Assembly (NCBI GenBank): GCA_003135055.1
Contig: PLDF01000299.1
Coordinates: 1 to 64,000, forward strand
Length of the DNA stretch: 64,000 nucleotides
Direction: 5' to 3'
Source: Bryobacterales bacterium
GTDB lineage: Bacteria; Acidobacteriota; Terriglobia; Bryobacterales; Bryobacteraceae
The position numbers and the translations under genes were made by a program. The notes under the pieces are model-generated. The model saw only the letters and a program-made list of their open reading frames with translations, searched no databases and had not been told where the DNA came from. Positions 47,063 through 56,615 of this stretch are shown piece by piece; the first letter of the stretch is position 1; each line of letters begins with the position of its first letter.

Positions 47063-47088
47063 AACCCCGCTCCTTACGGCGGGGTTTT
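47063..47088 (+). terminator. Hairpin with T-run in the GH2-amidase spacer
   Basis: AACCCCGC, loop TCCTTACG, GCGGGGTT, then TT: an 8-bp perfect stem ending in four Ts on the plus strand. No plus-strand gene is seen to end here, so its client is unclear. The rest of the spacer between 46811 and 47349 holds no other supported gene. Confidence 0.5.
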
Positions 47089-47349
47089 GCATTTGGAGTC
47101 CAAGGGCTCTCCACGCAAACTCGACTTTGCAAGCGGTAAAGCGGAAGCCTCACATGTAATACGCGGCGCCATCGAAGTCCATTCATACGGAGAGCGATGC
47201 AGACTTTGGGCAAGTACGGCGACGGTATTACGATCGCCCTCTGGCGATGGCTCTTGCGCGCCGCGAGATCTCGACCTAGTCAGTGGTCCACCGCTGCTCG
47301 TCAAGCGGCGAGGGCAGCAGTGTCACAGCCGCTGATGGCCAGCCAAAGC

Positions 47350-49200
47350 TTAGATCTTCAGATCCGGATGTTTCAAATGGAATCCGGACGCATCCTGATA
47401 AGCCTTCGCCACGGCCAATAGCTCGGCCTCGCCGAACGGCCGTGCATAGAAGGTGATGTTAGTCGGCGTGCCCGCTTCGGTGAATCCGTTGGGCGTGTTA
47501 ATGGCCGGATAACACGCGAGATTCGCCAAAGTGAAATGCCGTTGAACCACGCTTCGATTCCCTCCGCCGCCGGCGCCTCGCCCGCGTCCGCCTGCCGGTG
47601 CAGCGCCATCCGCGGCTGTAGCTCCAGGCGCCGCTCCAGCAGTCGCGCCAGGGGCTATCCCAGCAGCTGCTCCAGCAGCCGCGCCGCGTCCACGTCCGCC
47701 ACCTCCTCCGCCCGAGTTAGTGGGGACAAGATAGACATCCACATCGGCGGTAGCTTCCGCCAGCTTCATCATCATCATCGACCGGGCGCGCTGCGATTGT
47801 AAGTACTCTACGGCAGGCACCAGGTGGCTCGAACGGAAGCCATTAGCGCGGCCGGGCATCGTCAGTTGCTTGTCTCTCCCGGACCGCACCAGCTCGTCGA
47901 AGAAGACGGCCGATTCGACGCCGATGGCGGAGACATCTATGGTCCAGTCCGGAACCTTGATGGGAACCAGTTTGAATCCCAGCGCTTGCATCTGCTCCAC
48001 TGTCTTTTCGTCGTTGCGCTTCGCGACCGGGTCGCGCGTCTCTTCGAAGCCGCCTTCCAGATAGCCGGCGCGCAGCTTGCGGATATCCATGCGCGCGTTC
48101 CAGTTGAACGGGATCTCGGAGACGCTCAGGTCGCGGCCGTCGGGCCGCGCGATCACGCTCATCACCAATGCGCAATCCTCCGCATACCGGCACAGAGGGC
48201 CGAGGCGGTCTTGCGTCCATGAGAGCGCCATCACGCCATAGCGGCTGACGCGGCCGAACGTGGGACGCAGCCCGGTAACGCCGCAGCGCGCCGATGGACT
48301 GAGAATCGAACCGCTGGTCTCGCTGCCGATTCCGAATGCGACCAGCCCGCCCGCGGTCGCGGATGCCGGCCCCGCCGAAGATCCGCTGGAGCCTTGTTCG
48401 GTGTTCCACGGGTTCTTGGTCTGGCCGCCGAACCATTGGTCGCCTTGCGCCAACTCGCCCGACGTAAGCTTCGCCAGCAGCACCGCGCCCGCGTCGCGCA
48501 GCATTTCCACCACGCTGGCTTCGTCGTCGATCATCTGATCTTTGTAAGCGCCCGAACCCCAGGTGGTCTTATAGCCTTTGACCGCGATGATGTCCTTGGC
48601 GCCCCAGGGAATGCCGTGCAGCGGCCCTTTGTATCTGCCCGCGGCGATCTCCGCATCGGCCTGCTTCGCCTGCGCCAGTGCGACATCGTCAAGGAACGTG
48701 ACCACGCAATTCAGCTTGGCATTGTACTTGTGCAGGCGTGCAAGGTACATCTGCGTCAGCTCGGTGGAAGTAACCTGACGGGTCTTAATCAGCTGCGCGA
48801 GCTGAGTGATGGGCCAGAAGGCCGCGTCTTCCAGGTCCGCGGGCCGCTTCACCGCGGGCGCGCTGAAGTGAAGCGGCTCGCGCGTCCGATTGACCTTCAT
48901 GCCGGGCGTGATGGCGCTGAAGTAGAACGGCGGCGAAACGTCGTTGGGAATGTGCAGGGCGCGCAGCGCGTCGTAGCGGTTGAGATTCGCGTTGACGGCC
49001 TGCAGCATCGCCTTCTGGTCGTCGTCGCTGAACGAGAGACCGGAAACGGCCAGCGCATCCTTGAGCATTTCCGGCGTGACGGTCTGCGCGCCGTCGCGCT
49101 GCATTTGCGCCCACAGAACGCCTGGCAGCAGCGTTCCGCCAACGCCAATGCCGGTAAAGCAGCCTAAGAAGCGGCGCCGGGTTTCCTCTGTGATCGTCAT
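47350..49200 (-). CDS. Exported amidase-signature hydrolase with Gly/Ala-rich insert
   Basis: A 616-residue product. A Tat-type leader (TRRRFLGCFTGIGVGG) is followed by an N-terminal helical extension and the amidase-signature core: Lys in HGIPWGAKDIIAVKG, the GSSGSSAG cis-Ser loop, and the nucleophile Ser in GIGSETSGSILSPSARCGVT. A low-complexity insert of about 50 Gly/Ala/Arg residues interrupts the C-terminal part before FTLANLACYPAINTPNG. GatA-like proteins of this form hydrolyse amides outside the cytoplasm. They are not part of the tRNA amidotransferase. Confidence 0.9.
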   Translation of the reverse strand: MTITEETRRRFLGCFTGIGVGGTLLPGVLWAQMQRDGAQTVTPEMLKDALAVSGLSFSDDDQKAMLQAVNANLNRYDALRALHIPNDVSPPFYFSAITPGMKVNRTREPLHFSAPAVKRPADLEDAAFWPITQLAQLIKTRQVTSTELTQMYLARLHKYNAKLNCVVTFLDDVALAQAKQADAEIAAGRYKGPLHGIPWGAKDIIAVKGYKTTWGSGAYKDQMIDDEASVVEMLRDAGAVLLAKLTSGELAQGDQWFGGQTKNPWNTEQGSSGSSAGPASATAGGLVAFGIGSETSGSILSPSARCGVTGLRPTFGRVSRYGVMALSWTQDRLGPLCRYAEDCALVMSVIARPDGRDLSVSEIPFNWNARMDIRKLRAGYLEGGFEETRDPVAKRNDEKTVEQMQALGFKLVPIKVPDWTIDVSAIGVESAVFFDELVRSGRDKQLTMPGRANGFRSSHLVPAVEYLQSQRARSMMMMKLAEATADVDVYLVPTNSGGGGGGRGRGAAAGAAAGIAPGATAGAAPGATAADGAAPAGGRGRGAGGGGNRSVVQRHFTLANLACYPAINTPNGFTEAGTPTNITFYARPFGEAELLAVAKAYQDASGFHLKHPDLKI

Positions 49201-49288
49201 GTAGTTGCACCTCGCTGAATGGATTTTGGCGGACGCGCGAACTTGGCGGCCTGCAAGGAAACATCCATCTTACACCACGCGGCCGACC

Positions 49289-49711
49289 CTACCCGGCCCG
49301 CTCCGAGGCATCGCCGGCGTCGCCAAAAACTTCCTCGCGGATGATCCGTTCGGTGGCCTCGTTCAGGTATTCCTTGAGCGCCTTTTGGAGCTCGATGAAT
49401 TCCGGCCATAGGGTCCTGTCCACAAACGATTTGGGGACTCGTACCATCACCGTCGTATGCCGCTGCCGCTTGTAACGAAAGGGCTGCAGGCCATAACGGC
49501 GGCACAGCGCGACGAACAGGCGTCGATGCCAGTCATCGGTCATTTTGAATGTGTATTCCGTAGGCTGTTCCACTTTCGCCGTGGAAGCGAGGGCCTGCTT
49601 GACCCGCTCGATGGCGGCAGCGGCCGCATTGCGCTCGCCAATGGTGGTGGCGCCCTCGAATAGCGCCGAGATCTTGCGAAGCCGGTCGCGGAGCTGCTGC
49701 TCGGTTGTCAT
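49289..49711 (-). CDS. Small conserved-looking protein of unknown function
   Basis: A 140-residue soluble protein: an N-terminal helical hairpin (QQLRDRLRKISALFEGATTI, GERNAAAAAIERVKQAL), then an alpha/beta segment (WHRRLFVALCRRYGLQPFRY, HTTVMVRVPKSFVDRTLWPE) and an acidic end. The beginning recalls DUF2786-type proteins, weakly. It stands alone upstream of the amidase. Confidence 0.65.
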   Translation of the reverse strand: MTTEQQLRDRLRKISALFEGATTIGERNAAAAAIERVKQALASTAKVEQPTEYTFKMTDDWHRRLFVALCRRYGLQPFRYKRQRHTTVMVRVPKSFVDRTLWPEFIELQKALKEYLNEATERIIREEVFGDAGDASERAG

Positions 49712-49816
49712 GGATGGGAATGGTTTATCTTACAATGCGAAGGTCTTGGATAGCGCGACACCGATTCTGATACAATTCTTTCGCTGCAAGCCAAGGCGGC
49801 GTTTGCCGGGAGTGAC

Positions 49817-50677
49817 ATGCGATTTCCCGTTGGAGTGAGGGCGGGTTTCCTCTTGACGGTCGGTCTGTTCGCGGCGAAACCGATCTGCGCCTCTATGCCG
49901 ATTTTTGCGGAAGATCTTCGGCTCCAAGCGCTGGCTTCCATTTTCCCCGGCATGGAAGTGGAGCGGATATCCCAGCGCACCGAGGACAGCAGTTTGAGAA
50001 TCCAAAACAGGTGGCGGCTGGTCTTTCCCGACGCGCTGGTTGCGGAGCAGTTATATCGTGTGACGGGACCGCCCCTGAACCAACAGGAGCGTTGCGCGGC
50101 GGAGGACATGCTCAACCGTAAGACCATGAATTCCCGGGAGGTTCGCTTCCGGGTTTTCCCTTGGCCCGGAAGCGCCCGCAACAAGGAGATACTGGCGATT
50201 GTGCAATATCGATTCGACGGCGCCAAGCCCTCGGCGTCTTGCACTTCCATCGCGGCTCTGTTTCGTCTGGCGCCGGCCGGCAAGAATTGGGAGATAGAAG
50301 AGCGGTATCTCTTCGACACGGCGAAGCACCATCATCTGGAAGGGATTCAACTGACGCGAGTGACCGGCGCCGCCGACGAAGAACTGGTGATTGAATCGGA
50401 TTCCGGGGATGGAAACCGGTTCGCCTCCGATTTACGCGTTTTCAATCTGGCGCAAGGCCATTTTCTGGAACTTCTCAACGTGCCGTCGCGGATTTATATT
50501 GCCCTCAAAGCCGAGGCGTGGACACAAGACCTCGACATCCCGCGGACGCTGACGCAACAAGGCGATCGGTTCTGCTTTGTCAAAACGGTATACGCAGCCG
50601 AACAAAGATGGCTCGTCACCCCGCTGGTTACCAAGCCGTGCTACGCGCGTGGCGAAGGTGTTGCCGCGAGACGTTGA
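49817..50677 (+). CDS. Secreted protein of unknown function
   Basis: A GGGAG site precedes the ATG. The signal peptide (VGVRAGFLLTVGLFAAKPIC) leads to a 286-residue product rich in beta-strand segments (LRIQNRWRLVFPDALVAEQL, SREVRFRVFPWPG, DEELVIESDSGDGNRFASDL). The C-terminus has CFVKTVYAAEQRWLVTPLVT with paired Cys. No family is recognised. It converges on the truncated repeat protein. Confidence 0.65.
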   Translation: MRFPVGVRAGFLLTVGLFAAKPICASMPIFAEDLRLQALASIFPGMEVERISQRTEDSSLRIQNRWRLVFPDALVAEQLYRVTGPPLNQQERCAAEDMLNRKTMNSREVRFRVFPWPGSARNKEILAIVQYRFDGAKPSASCTSIAALFRLAPAGKNWEIEERYLFDTAKHHHLEGIQLTRVTGAADEELVIESDSGDGNRFASDLRVFNLAQGHFLELLNVPSRIYIALKAEAWTQDLDIPRTLTQQGDRFCFVKTVYAAEQRWLVTPLVTKPCYARGEGVAARR

Positions 50678-50717
50678 AGACAGCTTGCAAGCGCCGGGCT
50701 CCCGAGCGGCGGCATGC

Positions 50718-51505
50718 CTACGGCACAATCCAACTTCCCATCGTCTGCCATCCGCTATTGGCGATCGACCCGGCCGCATACATGTAGATGCCCTTCGCCC
50801 CGGCGTACGCCGTCGTGAACGTTACTGGCAGATTCACCGTCAGATTCGCCCCCAACGCCGCGACGCTCGCCGACGCCGCATTGATCGAGCACGAACTATT
50901 GCTCAGCGTCACCGCCGCTCCTGGCGTTGCGGGCGACCAGACCGTGCCGGCGTCGTTGAGCAGGAACAACTGGTTCACGGCCCTCGCATAGTAGACCAGG
51001 CAGGAATTGGCCGATGACCCCGTATTGAAATTCGAGGTGAACCAGACCCAAGTCGACGCCAAGTCGATAGCCCCATACGGGTCGATGTACTGTAACGTGA
51101 AGATCTGCTGCGCTCCCGACCCGCTGCTCGGCGTCACCGATGCAGGCTCCGGCGTGGCAATTACCGTCCAGCTCCCCATCTCCCGCCATCCGCTGTTGGC
51201 GAGCGACCCCGCCGCATACATGTAGACGCCCTTCGCTCCGGCGTACGCCGCCGTGAATGTCACTGGCAGATTCACCGTCAGATTCGTCCCCGACGCCGTG
51301 ACGGTCGCCGCCGCGTTGATCGAGCACGAACTATTGCTCAGCGTCACCGCCGCTCCTAGCGTTGCGGACGACCAGACCGTGCCGGCGTCGTTAAGCAGGT
51401 ACAACTGGTTCCCGGCCCTCGCGTAGCAGACGAGGCAGGAATTGGCGGATAATCCCGTATTGAAGTTCGAGGTGAACCAGACCCAAACCGTCGAAGCGAC
51501 CGTTT
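50718..51505 (-). pseudogene. Truncated extracellular repeat protein (two Solibacter-type repeat units)
   Basis: Two copies of a unit of about 130 residues are present. Each runs WVWFTSNFNTG, SANSCLV(C/Y)YARA, NQL(Y/F)LLNDAGTVWS, VTLSNSSCSINAA, LTVNLPVTFT(A/T)AYAGAKG and NSGW-MGSW, with a PASVTPSSGSGAQQIFTLQY linker between. This unit recurs in many large secreted proteins of Solibacter relatives. The stop at the end is clean, but upstream of about 51505 the frame turns into unrelated sequence with no signal peptide or start, so the 5' part is lost. The boundary matches the beginning of a plus-strand ORF of different composition. Confidence 0.75.
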
Positions 51506-51848
51506 GACGACAAGTGAAAAATATGCGACTTCTATCAATGTCTTTAGTTGTGCGATTCTCTCGATGTGCATGTACCCTGCTGATTTGAAGAAGGCCGAAA
51601 GTGCCGATCTTAAGCAGGTGAAGGAATACGTGAACAGCCCCATGGGCCGCTATTCGTCGTGGTTTTCCGGCGTTTTCTACGCAGGAACTGACCACGAGTC
51701 TGACTACGTTGCTGTCAAGCACGGGACGAACACGGTCAAAGTCTTCAAGATCAAAAGAGGCGAACTGGGCATCAAACAGCGGATGAGAACCAATGTCGAT
51801 GAAAAGAAATGGGTGAACATCACCCAGATGTTCCCAGCCTCACAATAG
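51504..51848 (+). CDS. Small protein of unknown function at a rearrangement junction
   Basis: A 114-codon frame. From about residue 22 it looks like real protein (MCMYPADLKKAESADLKQVK, then NSPMGRYSSWFSGVFYAGTD and a basic C-terminal part). The first 20 residues overlap the junction with the truncated repeat protein, so the native start is probably lost or lies at a later Met. Local GC content is lower than in the neighbours. The family is unknown. Confidence 0.45.
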   Translation: MTTSEKYATSINVFSCAILSMCMYPADLKKAESADLKQVKEYVNSPMGRYSSWFSGVFYAGTDHESDYVAVKHGTNTVKVFKIKRGELGIKQRMRTNVDEKKWVNITQMFPASQ

Positions 51849-52033
51849 AGACAGCGCCCGCGAGAAAGCGCCGTCGAGGAGTGAGGCGGCGGCGCTGCGC
51901 TGGCCGCCAGGGGCCGCACGGGGAGGTGGCGTACCAATACGATGCGGACGGCGCGTGCGTGGATGGCGTAAAGGGCCTGACGGTCGAGGTAAGTTCGAAG
52001 CTTAGCAGCACGCCCTTAGCTCTTTCCTGTTAC

Positions 52034-52039
52034 TATAAT
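52034..52039 (+). promoter_or_regulatory. -10 box of the zinc metalloprotease gene
   Basis: A perfect TATAAT, 26 bases before the ATG, with an AAAGGAG ribosome site in between. This is a normal leadered transcript, unlike several others in the window. Confidence 0.5.
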
Positions 52040-52065
52040 CCACAACCCCTGAAAGGAGTTTTTCG

Positions 52066-54678
52066 ATGAAGCGAAGCTTACCGGCTATACTATTGGCCCT
52101 AACAGCGGCAACCATATTGGTCGCTCAGGACGAGCCGCCGCAAGGCGGAGGCGGCGGTGGTGGCGGCGGCCGCGGCGGCGGAGGAGGAGCGGCATTGGCG
52201 GCGCCCAATCCGCAAGCCTACGACCGCGTCATCACCAAGGAAGCGAAATCGAAGAAAGGCCTGTTCACCGTCCACCAGGTTGGCGAGCGCTTCTACTTTG
52301 AGATTCCCAAGAGCGAGTTGGGGAAGCAGTATTTGTGGAACACGCAGATCGCCAAGACCACCGTGGGCGTTGGCTACGGCGGCGGAGAGCTAGCCGACCA
52401 GGTGGTGGCGTGGGAGCTGCGCAATAATCGCGTCTACCTGCAAGAGATCAATTTCAGCATCAGCGCGAGCGCCGATTCGCCCATCGCCGCCGCGGTGAAG
52501 GACGCCAATAACGACACCATCATCATGGCATTCAACGTGGCCGCCTACCACGATGGCGCGCCGGTGATCGACGTCAGCCGCCTATATAATACCGACGTCC
52601 CCGAATTCAGCGCGCGCCAGCACATCGGCGCCACGGCGTTCGACGCTTCGCGCTCGTTCATCGACCACATATCGACTTACCCCGAAAACATCGAAGCGGA
52701 AGTGACGGCCACCTATACTCGCACCGGCGGCAATGCCGCGGCTGGCGGCGGAGGCCGCGGCGGCGGTTTGGGCGGCGGAACCATGCGCGGCAACAGCGCC
52801 ACCATCGTGCTGCATCACAGCATGGTGCGGCTGCCGGAGCATCCCATGATGCCGCGGCTGTTCGATGAGCGCGTTGGCTACTTCACCACGCGGACGGAGG
52901 ATTTCACCACCGACGACACCCGCGCACGCAACACGCAATATATCGCGCGCTGGCGTCTGGAGAAGAAAGACCCCGGCGCCGCGGTTTCCGATCCGGTGAA
53001 GCCCATCGTTTATTACATCGACGCGGCCACGCCCAAGAAATGGGCCCCGTGGCTGAAGAAGGGCGTCGAAGATTGGAACGAGGCTTTCCTGGCCGCCGGC
53101 TTCAAGAACGCCATCGTCGCCAAGTACGCGCCCACGCCTGAGCAGGACCCCGATTTCAGCCCCGAAGACGTCCGCTACTCGGTGATTCGCTGGCTGCCTT
53201 CCACGGTGGAAAACGCCAGCGGGCCGCACATTTCCGACCCGCGCACGGGTGAGATTCTGAATGCCGACATCCAGTTCTATAACAACGTGATGATTCTGGC
53301 CCGCGACTGGTATTTCGTGCAGGTGGGGCCGCTCGACCCGCGCGCGCAGAAGCTGCCGCTGCCGGACGAGCTGATGGGCCGGCTGCTGGAGTATGTGGTG
53401 TGCCACGAAGTGGGTCACACCATCGGCTTCCAACACAATATGAAGGCCAGCGCCATGTATCCCGCCGACAAGGTCCGCGACAAGGATTGGGTCCATAAGA
53501 TGGGACACACGCCTTCGATCATGGATTACTCGCGCTTCAACTATGTAGCGCAGCCGGAAGATCACATTGCGGTGGAAGATCTGATTCCCCGCATCGGGCC
53601 GTATGACGTCTGGGCGACTAAGTGGGGTTATACGCCGCTTCCCGGCATGGAGACTCCCAAGGCCGAAAAGCCCACGCTCGATAAGTGGGCGCGCGAGCAG
53701 GACAACACTCCGTGGCTGCGCTTCTCCACGGCCAATGCGCAGGGTTCCGACCCCGGCGACGAAACCGAGGCGGTGGGCGATGCCGACGCCGTGAAATCGA
53801 CTGCCATGGGCATGAAGAACCTGCAGCGCGTGGCCAAGATGCTGATGCCCGGTACGGCTTGGCAGGAGGGCGAAACCTACGAAGATCTCACCGACGTGTA
53901 TGGCCGAATGCTGAGCCAGTGGACACTGGAAATGAACCATGTGACGCAGGTGGTAGGCGGACTGAACAGTCAGGAGAAAGTGATCGGTCAGGAAGGCCGC
54001 GTGTTCACGTTGGTTCCCAAAGCGCGGCAGGAAGAGGCCGCGAAGTTCCTGGTGGAGAACGCATTTGCCACTCCGATTTGGATGATCGATCCGGAGATTT
54101 TGCGCCGCATTGAGGCCAACGGCGCGCTGGCGCGGATTCGTACCGCGCAGAACAGCGTGTTGAATTCGTTGCTGAACGATCAGCGTTTCGCGCGGCTGAT
54201 CGAGCAGCAGGCGATTGACGGCACCGCGGCGTACACCGCGGCCGAGTTGCTCTCCACGGTCCGCAAGGGCGTGTGGAAGGAGCTCGATGCGCCGGCGGTG
54301 AAGATCGACGCATACCGGCGCAACCTGCAGAACGCATATCTGGAGCTGGTCAATACCAAGCTGAACGGCGCAGGCGGAGCCGCGGCTGCCGCGGGGCGCG
54401 GCGGTGGTGGCGGCGGACGCGGGGGACGCGGCGCGCCGGCGTTAAGCGACGATGAGAAGCCATTCTACCGCGCGGAATTGCGCGTGCTGAACGGCTCCAT
54501 TTCGACCGCCATCGCCAAGGCGACGGACCACGATACGAAGGCTCATCTGGAAGGCGCGAAGGACCAGATCGCGAAGATTCTGGATCCGAAGTTCCTGCCA
54601 CCGGCGCCGGCTGCGGCAGCGGCTGGCGGACGGGGCGGCGCTCCGATTCCGGAGCTGGGTCGCGGACACATGCGCTAA
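52066..54678 (+). CDS. Exported zinc metalloprotease (DUF5117/DUF4953 type, HEVGH)
   Basis: An 870-residue product with a signal peptide (SLPAILLALTAATILVAQ), a Gly-rich linker, a DUF5117-like region (about 60-300: GLFTVHQVGERFYFEIPKSE, IDVSRLYNTDVPEFSARQ) and the metzincin-like catalytic domain. That domain has H447EVGHTIGFQHN, and the Met-turn candidate is in TPSIMDYSRFNYVAQPEDH. A DUF4953-like C-terminal half and another Gly-rich linker follow. This family is abundant in Acidobacteria and Bacteroidetes and is thought to act on peptides in the periplasm or outside. Confidence 0.9.
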   Translation: MKRSLPAILLALTAATILVAQDEPPQGGGGGGGGGRGGGGGAALAAPNPQAYDRVITKEAKSKKGLFTVHQVGERFYFEIPKSELGKQYLWNTQIAKTTVGVGYGGGELADQVVAWELRNNRVYLQEINFSISASADSPIAAAVKDANNDTIIMAFNVAAYHDGAPVIDVSRLYNTDVPEFSARQHIGATAFDASRSFIDHISTYPENIEAEVTATYTRTGGNAAAGGGGRGGGLGGGTMRGNSATIVLHHSMVRLPEHPMMPRLFDERVGYFTTRTEDFTTDDTRARNTQYIARWRLEKKDPGAAVSDPVKPIVYYIDAATPKKWAPWLKKGVEDWNEAFLAAGFKNAIVAKYAPTPEQDPDFSPEDVRYSVIRWLPSTVENASGPHISDPRTGEILNADIQFYNNVMILARDWYFVQVGPLDPRAQKLPLPDELMGRLLEYVVCHEVGHTIGFQHNMKASAMYPADKVRDKDWVHKMGHTPSIMDYSRFNYVAQPEDHIAVEDLIPRIGPYDVWATKWGYTPLPGMETPKAEKPTLDKWAREQDNTPWLRFSTANAQGSDPGDETEAVGDADAVKSTAMGMKNLQRVAKMLMPGTAWQEGETYEDLTDVYGRMLSQWTLEMNHVTQVVGGLNSQEKVIGQEGRVFTLVPKARQEEAAKFLVENAFATPIWMIDPEILRRIEANGALARIRTAQNSVLNSLLNDQRFARLIEQQAIDGTAAYTAAELLSTVRKGVWKELDAPAVKIDAYRRNLQNAYLELVNTKLNGAGGAAAAAGRGGGGGGRGGRGAPALSDDEKPFYRAELRVLNGSISTAIAKATDHDTKAHLEGAKDQIAKILDPKFLPPAPAAAAAGGRGGAPIPELGRGHMR

Positions 54679-54772
54679 TTGGTACTGGGGGCAGGGTAAT
54701 GCCGAGGTGTTACTCTGCCCCTAAATCGGACTGGACTATTAATTGTCAGTCGCGGGCCGGGTAAGTTCGGGA

Positions 54773-56401
54773 TTATGTCTCTTCTTTGGCGTTAGGCCGG
54801 TCCGGGTTCTGTTCGATTGACTCCTGACGTTTTCTCCTGAGCATCATCATTCGTAATTTATCTGCTGGCGTCTGGGAACGAATCATAAACCGCGCTTGCG
54901 GATCGCGATCGAGATCGTTGCGGGAATGATGCTCAAGTATCTTTTTGACCACGAGCTTCGTCAGTAATCTCTTGGCTGAGGGCCATGAGCGTTGTGTAAG
55001 CCGCTGCACTTCGCTCACACTTACCTGCCCATATTCGGCGGCGAAATTTATTGCGCGTTTCTCGTGCTCTGTAAGATCTTTCATTACAGCCTCGCCTACG
55101 ATTGCGGTGACGTCCGCATCTACCCACACGCGACGTTGGCGCACGTTATTACGAAGCACCACCCGCACGAGTGGAGTGGTTGCGTATTCGACCTGGCGAA
55201 ACTCGGGCGCCGGGAGACTCACCGCTGTCATCGTATCGCGCATTCGGCGGGTCCCTTCATGGGCGCACTTCACAAAATCGAGATAGAGAAGCGCCTCCAT
55301 CAGGTATGGATTCCTGGGCTTATGCACATCATAGATGTTCTGTGGAGTAACTAAGGGCGGAAACCCTCCAGGGCTTTCTACTTCTAATCTGTCGTCGAAC
55401 ATCTTTACAAAGACGTTCATCGTGCGGAGCGAATAAGACCGATGAACGCAGGCATTCACAAGCGCCTCGTACCAGGCTGGTTGCGGATATTCGGGAGCGG
55501 TATAGAATTTACCCTCCGTGCCGAGTCTCGAGAATTCGCGCAACTGATTATCCAGCACGCGCGCGGTCTCCACAATCATCGATGGAATATTACCGTCAAT
55601 GTGGATGTCTTTCACCGCGTTGAATTTCTCTCCCGTCCCTTCGGTCTCGCCGTCGAACCTGAGAAATCTGATAAAGCAGCCGGGAAACTTGACCCTGGGG
55701 TCCTGAGCAAAGAGAAGGGCGCAGGCCATATTCGGAACGAAGATGGAGCCCTGCCGTTTTCCCAGGTGCGCCAGCGTGAGTATCTCCTGGTTTGTGTGCG
55801 AAGACAGGCCGCGCATCTTCGCGAAACGATCTACAAATTGACCGGCCAGATCCGGATTGAAATCACCAGGATAGGTTAGTCCGCAAGGCTCAAGCTCAAA
55901 ATCCACCTCGCCCTTATTGATTTGAAGCTCGCGCACTTCTTCTTCCGTCAGTCGCTTCTTTTTGTCTGCGATTCTCCAAAACGCGCTTCCTGAGCTAGCT
56001 CGAACCACCTTATCTGCGCGATAGAAGACGCGAATAACCAACAAGTAGTCGGCCTGCCCCTCTTTATTAATCGCTTCCATCCGCTTGCTCTCCGAACGGG
56101 AGTCGGCACAGTACTCAATCCTGGCGCTTTCCAGCCGATTGAGCTGCTGAATCGATAGTCCGGAACATCCGGATACGGTGCCAGCGTCATCGTCCTCCAT
56201 GCCGACGACAATCAAACCGCCGTCGGGTTCAGTGTTTGCCCACATCGAAAAATAATCGCCAAGCGCCTCCCCGTGGATTCCCGCTGTTTTCCTCTCGATC
56301 CGGCGGTCCTCGCGCAAGGCCCGCAACAGCGCGATTGAGGCACGTTCGTAAATCTCATCCACCGTCAGCAGAGCCAAAGGGCCATCGAAGTTGAACTGCA
56401 T
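54773..56401 (-). CDS. AlbA_2 (Schlafen-type) and HATPase_c_4 regulator
   Basis: The 542-residue product starts with an AlbA_2 domain (about 10-150: REDRRIERKTAGIHGEALGD, DGGLIVVGMEDD). The HATPase_c_4-like part follows (PQPAWYEALVNACVHRSYSL, VFVKMFDDRLEVESPGGFPP, RNPYLMEALLYLDFVKCAHEGTRRM with the Gly/Arg lid). It ends with a winged-helix region (VSVSEVQRLTQRSWPSAKRL). Such proteins are ATP-dependent regulators or defence-related helpers. Base composition is visibly less GC-rich than the neighbouring genes, so transfer is likely. An upstream in-frame start adds 13 residues without a ribosome site. Confidence 0.85.
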   Translation of the reverse strand: MQFNFDGPLALLTVDEIYERASIALLRALREDRRIERKTAGIHGEALGDYFSMWANTEPDGGLIVVGMEDDDAGTVSGCSGLSIQQLNRLESARIEYCADSRSESKRMEAINKEGQADYLLVIRVFYRADKVVRASSGSAFWRIADKKKRLTEEEVRELQINKGEVDFELEPCGLTYPGDFNPDLAGQFVDRFAKMRGLSSHTNQEILTLAHLGKRQGSIFVPNMACALLFAQDPRVKFPGCFIRFLRFDGETEGTGEKFNAVKDIHIDGNIPSMIVETARVLDNQLREFSRLGTEGKFYTAPEYPQPAWYEALVNACVHRSYSLRTMNVFVKMFDDRLEVESPGGFPPLVTPQNIYDVHKPRNPYLMEALLYLDFVKCAHEGTRRMRDTMTAVSLPAPEFRQVEYATTPLVRVVLRNNVRQRRVWVDADVTAIVGEAVMKDLTEHEKRAINFAAEYGQVSVSEVQRLTQRSWPSAKRLLTKLVVKKILEHHSRNDLDRDPQARFMIRSQTPADKLRMMMLRRKRQESIEQNPDRPNAKEET

Positions 56402-56615
56402 CCTAGACCCAGCATACCTTCGAGCATTTCGATAAGTCAATTATTTTCTGTATTTTGACCCTTCGAGCAAAATAAGCAACATATCGAAACGCTTCGCGAG
56501 CCGAGCCCGTGGCGCAGCTTTTGGCTGCCATGGCCGTCTAGCGCCGAAGGGCGCACGGCAAGCTTCGCTTGGTCCAACGCCCCGCCGCCGGATATGACAT
56601 ACTGGCAAGCTACCC

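Noticed and set aside
52582..53940. Minus-strand frame of 452 codons over the zinc metalloprotease
   Set aside because: Antisense shadow of a gene with an intact HEVGH site.
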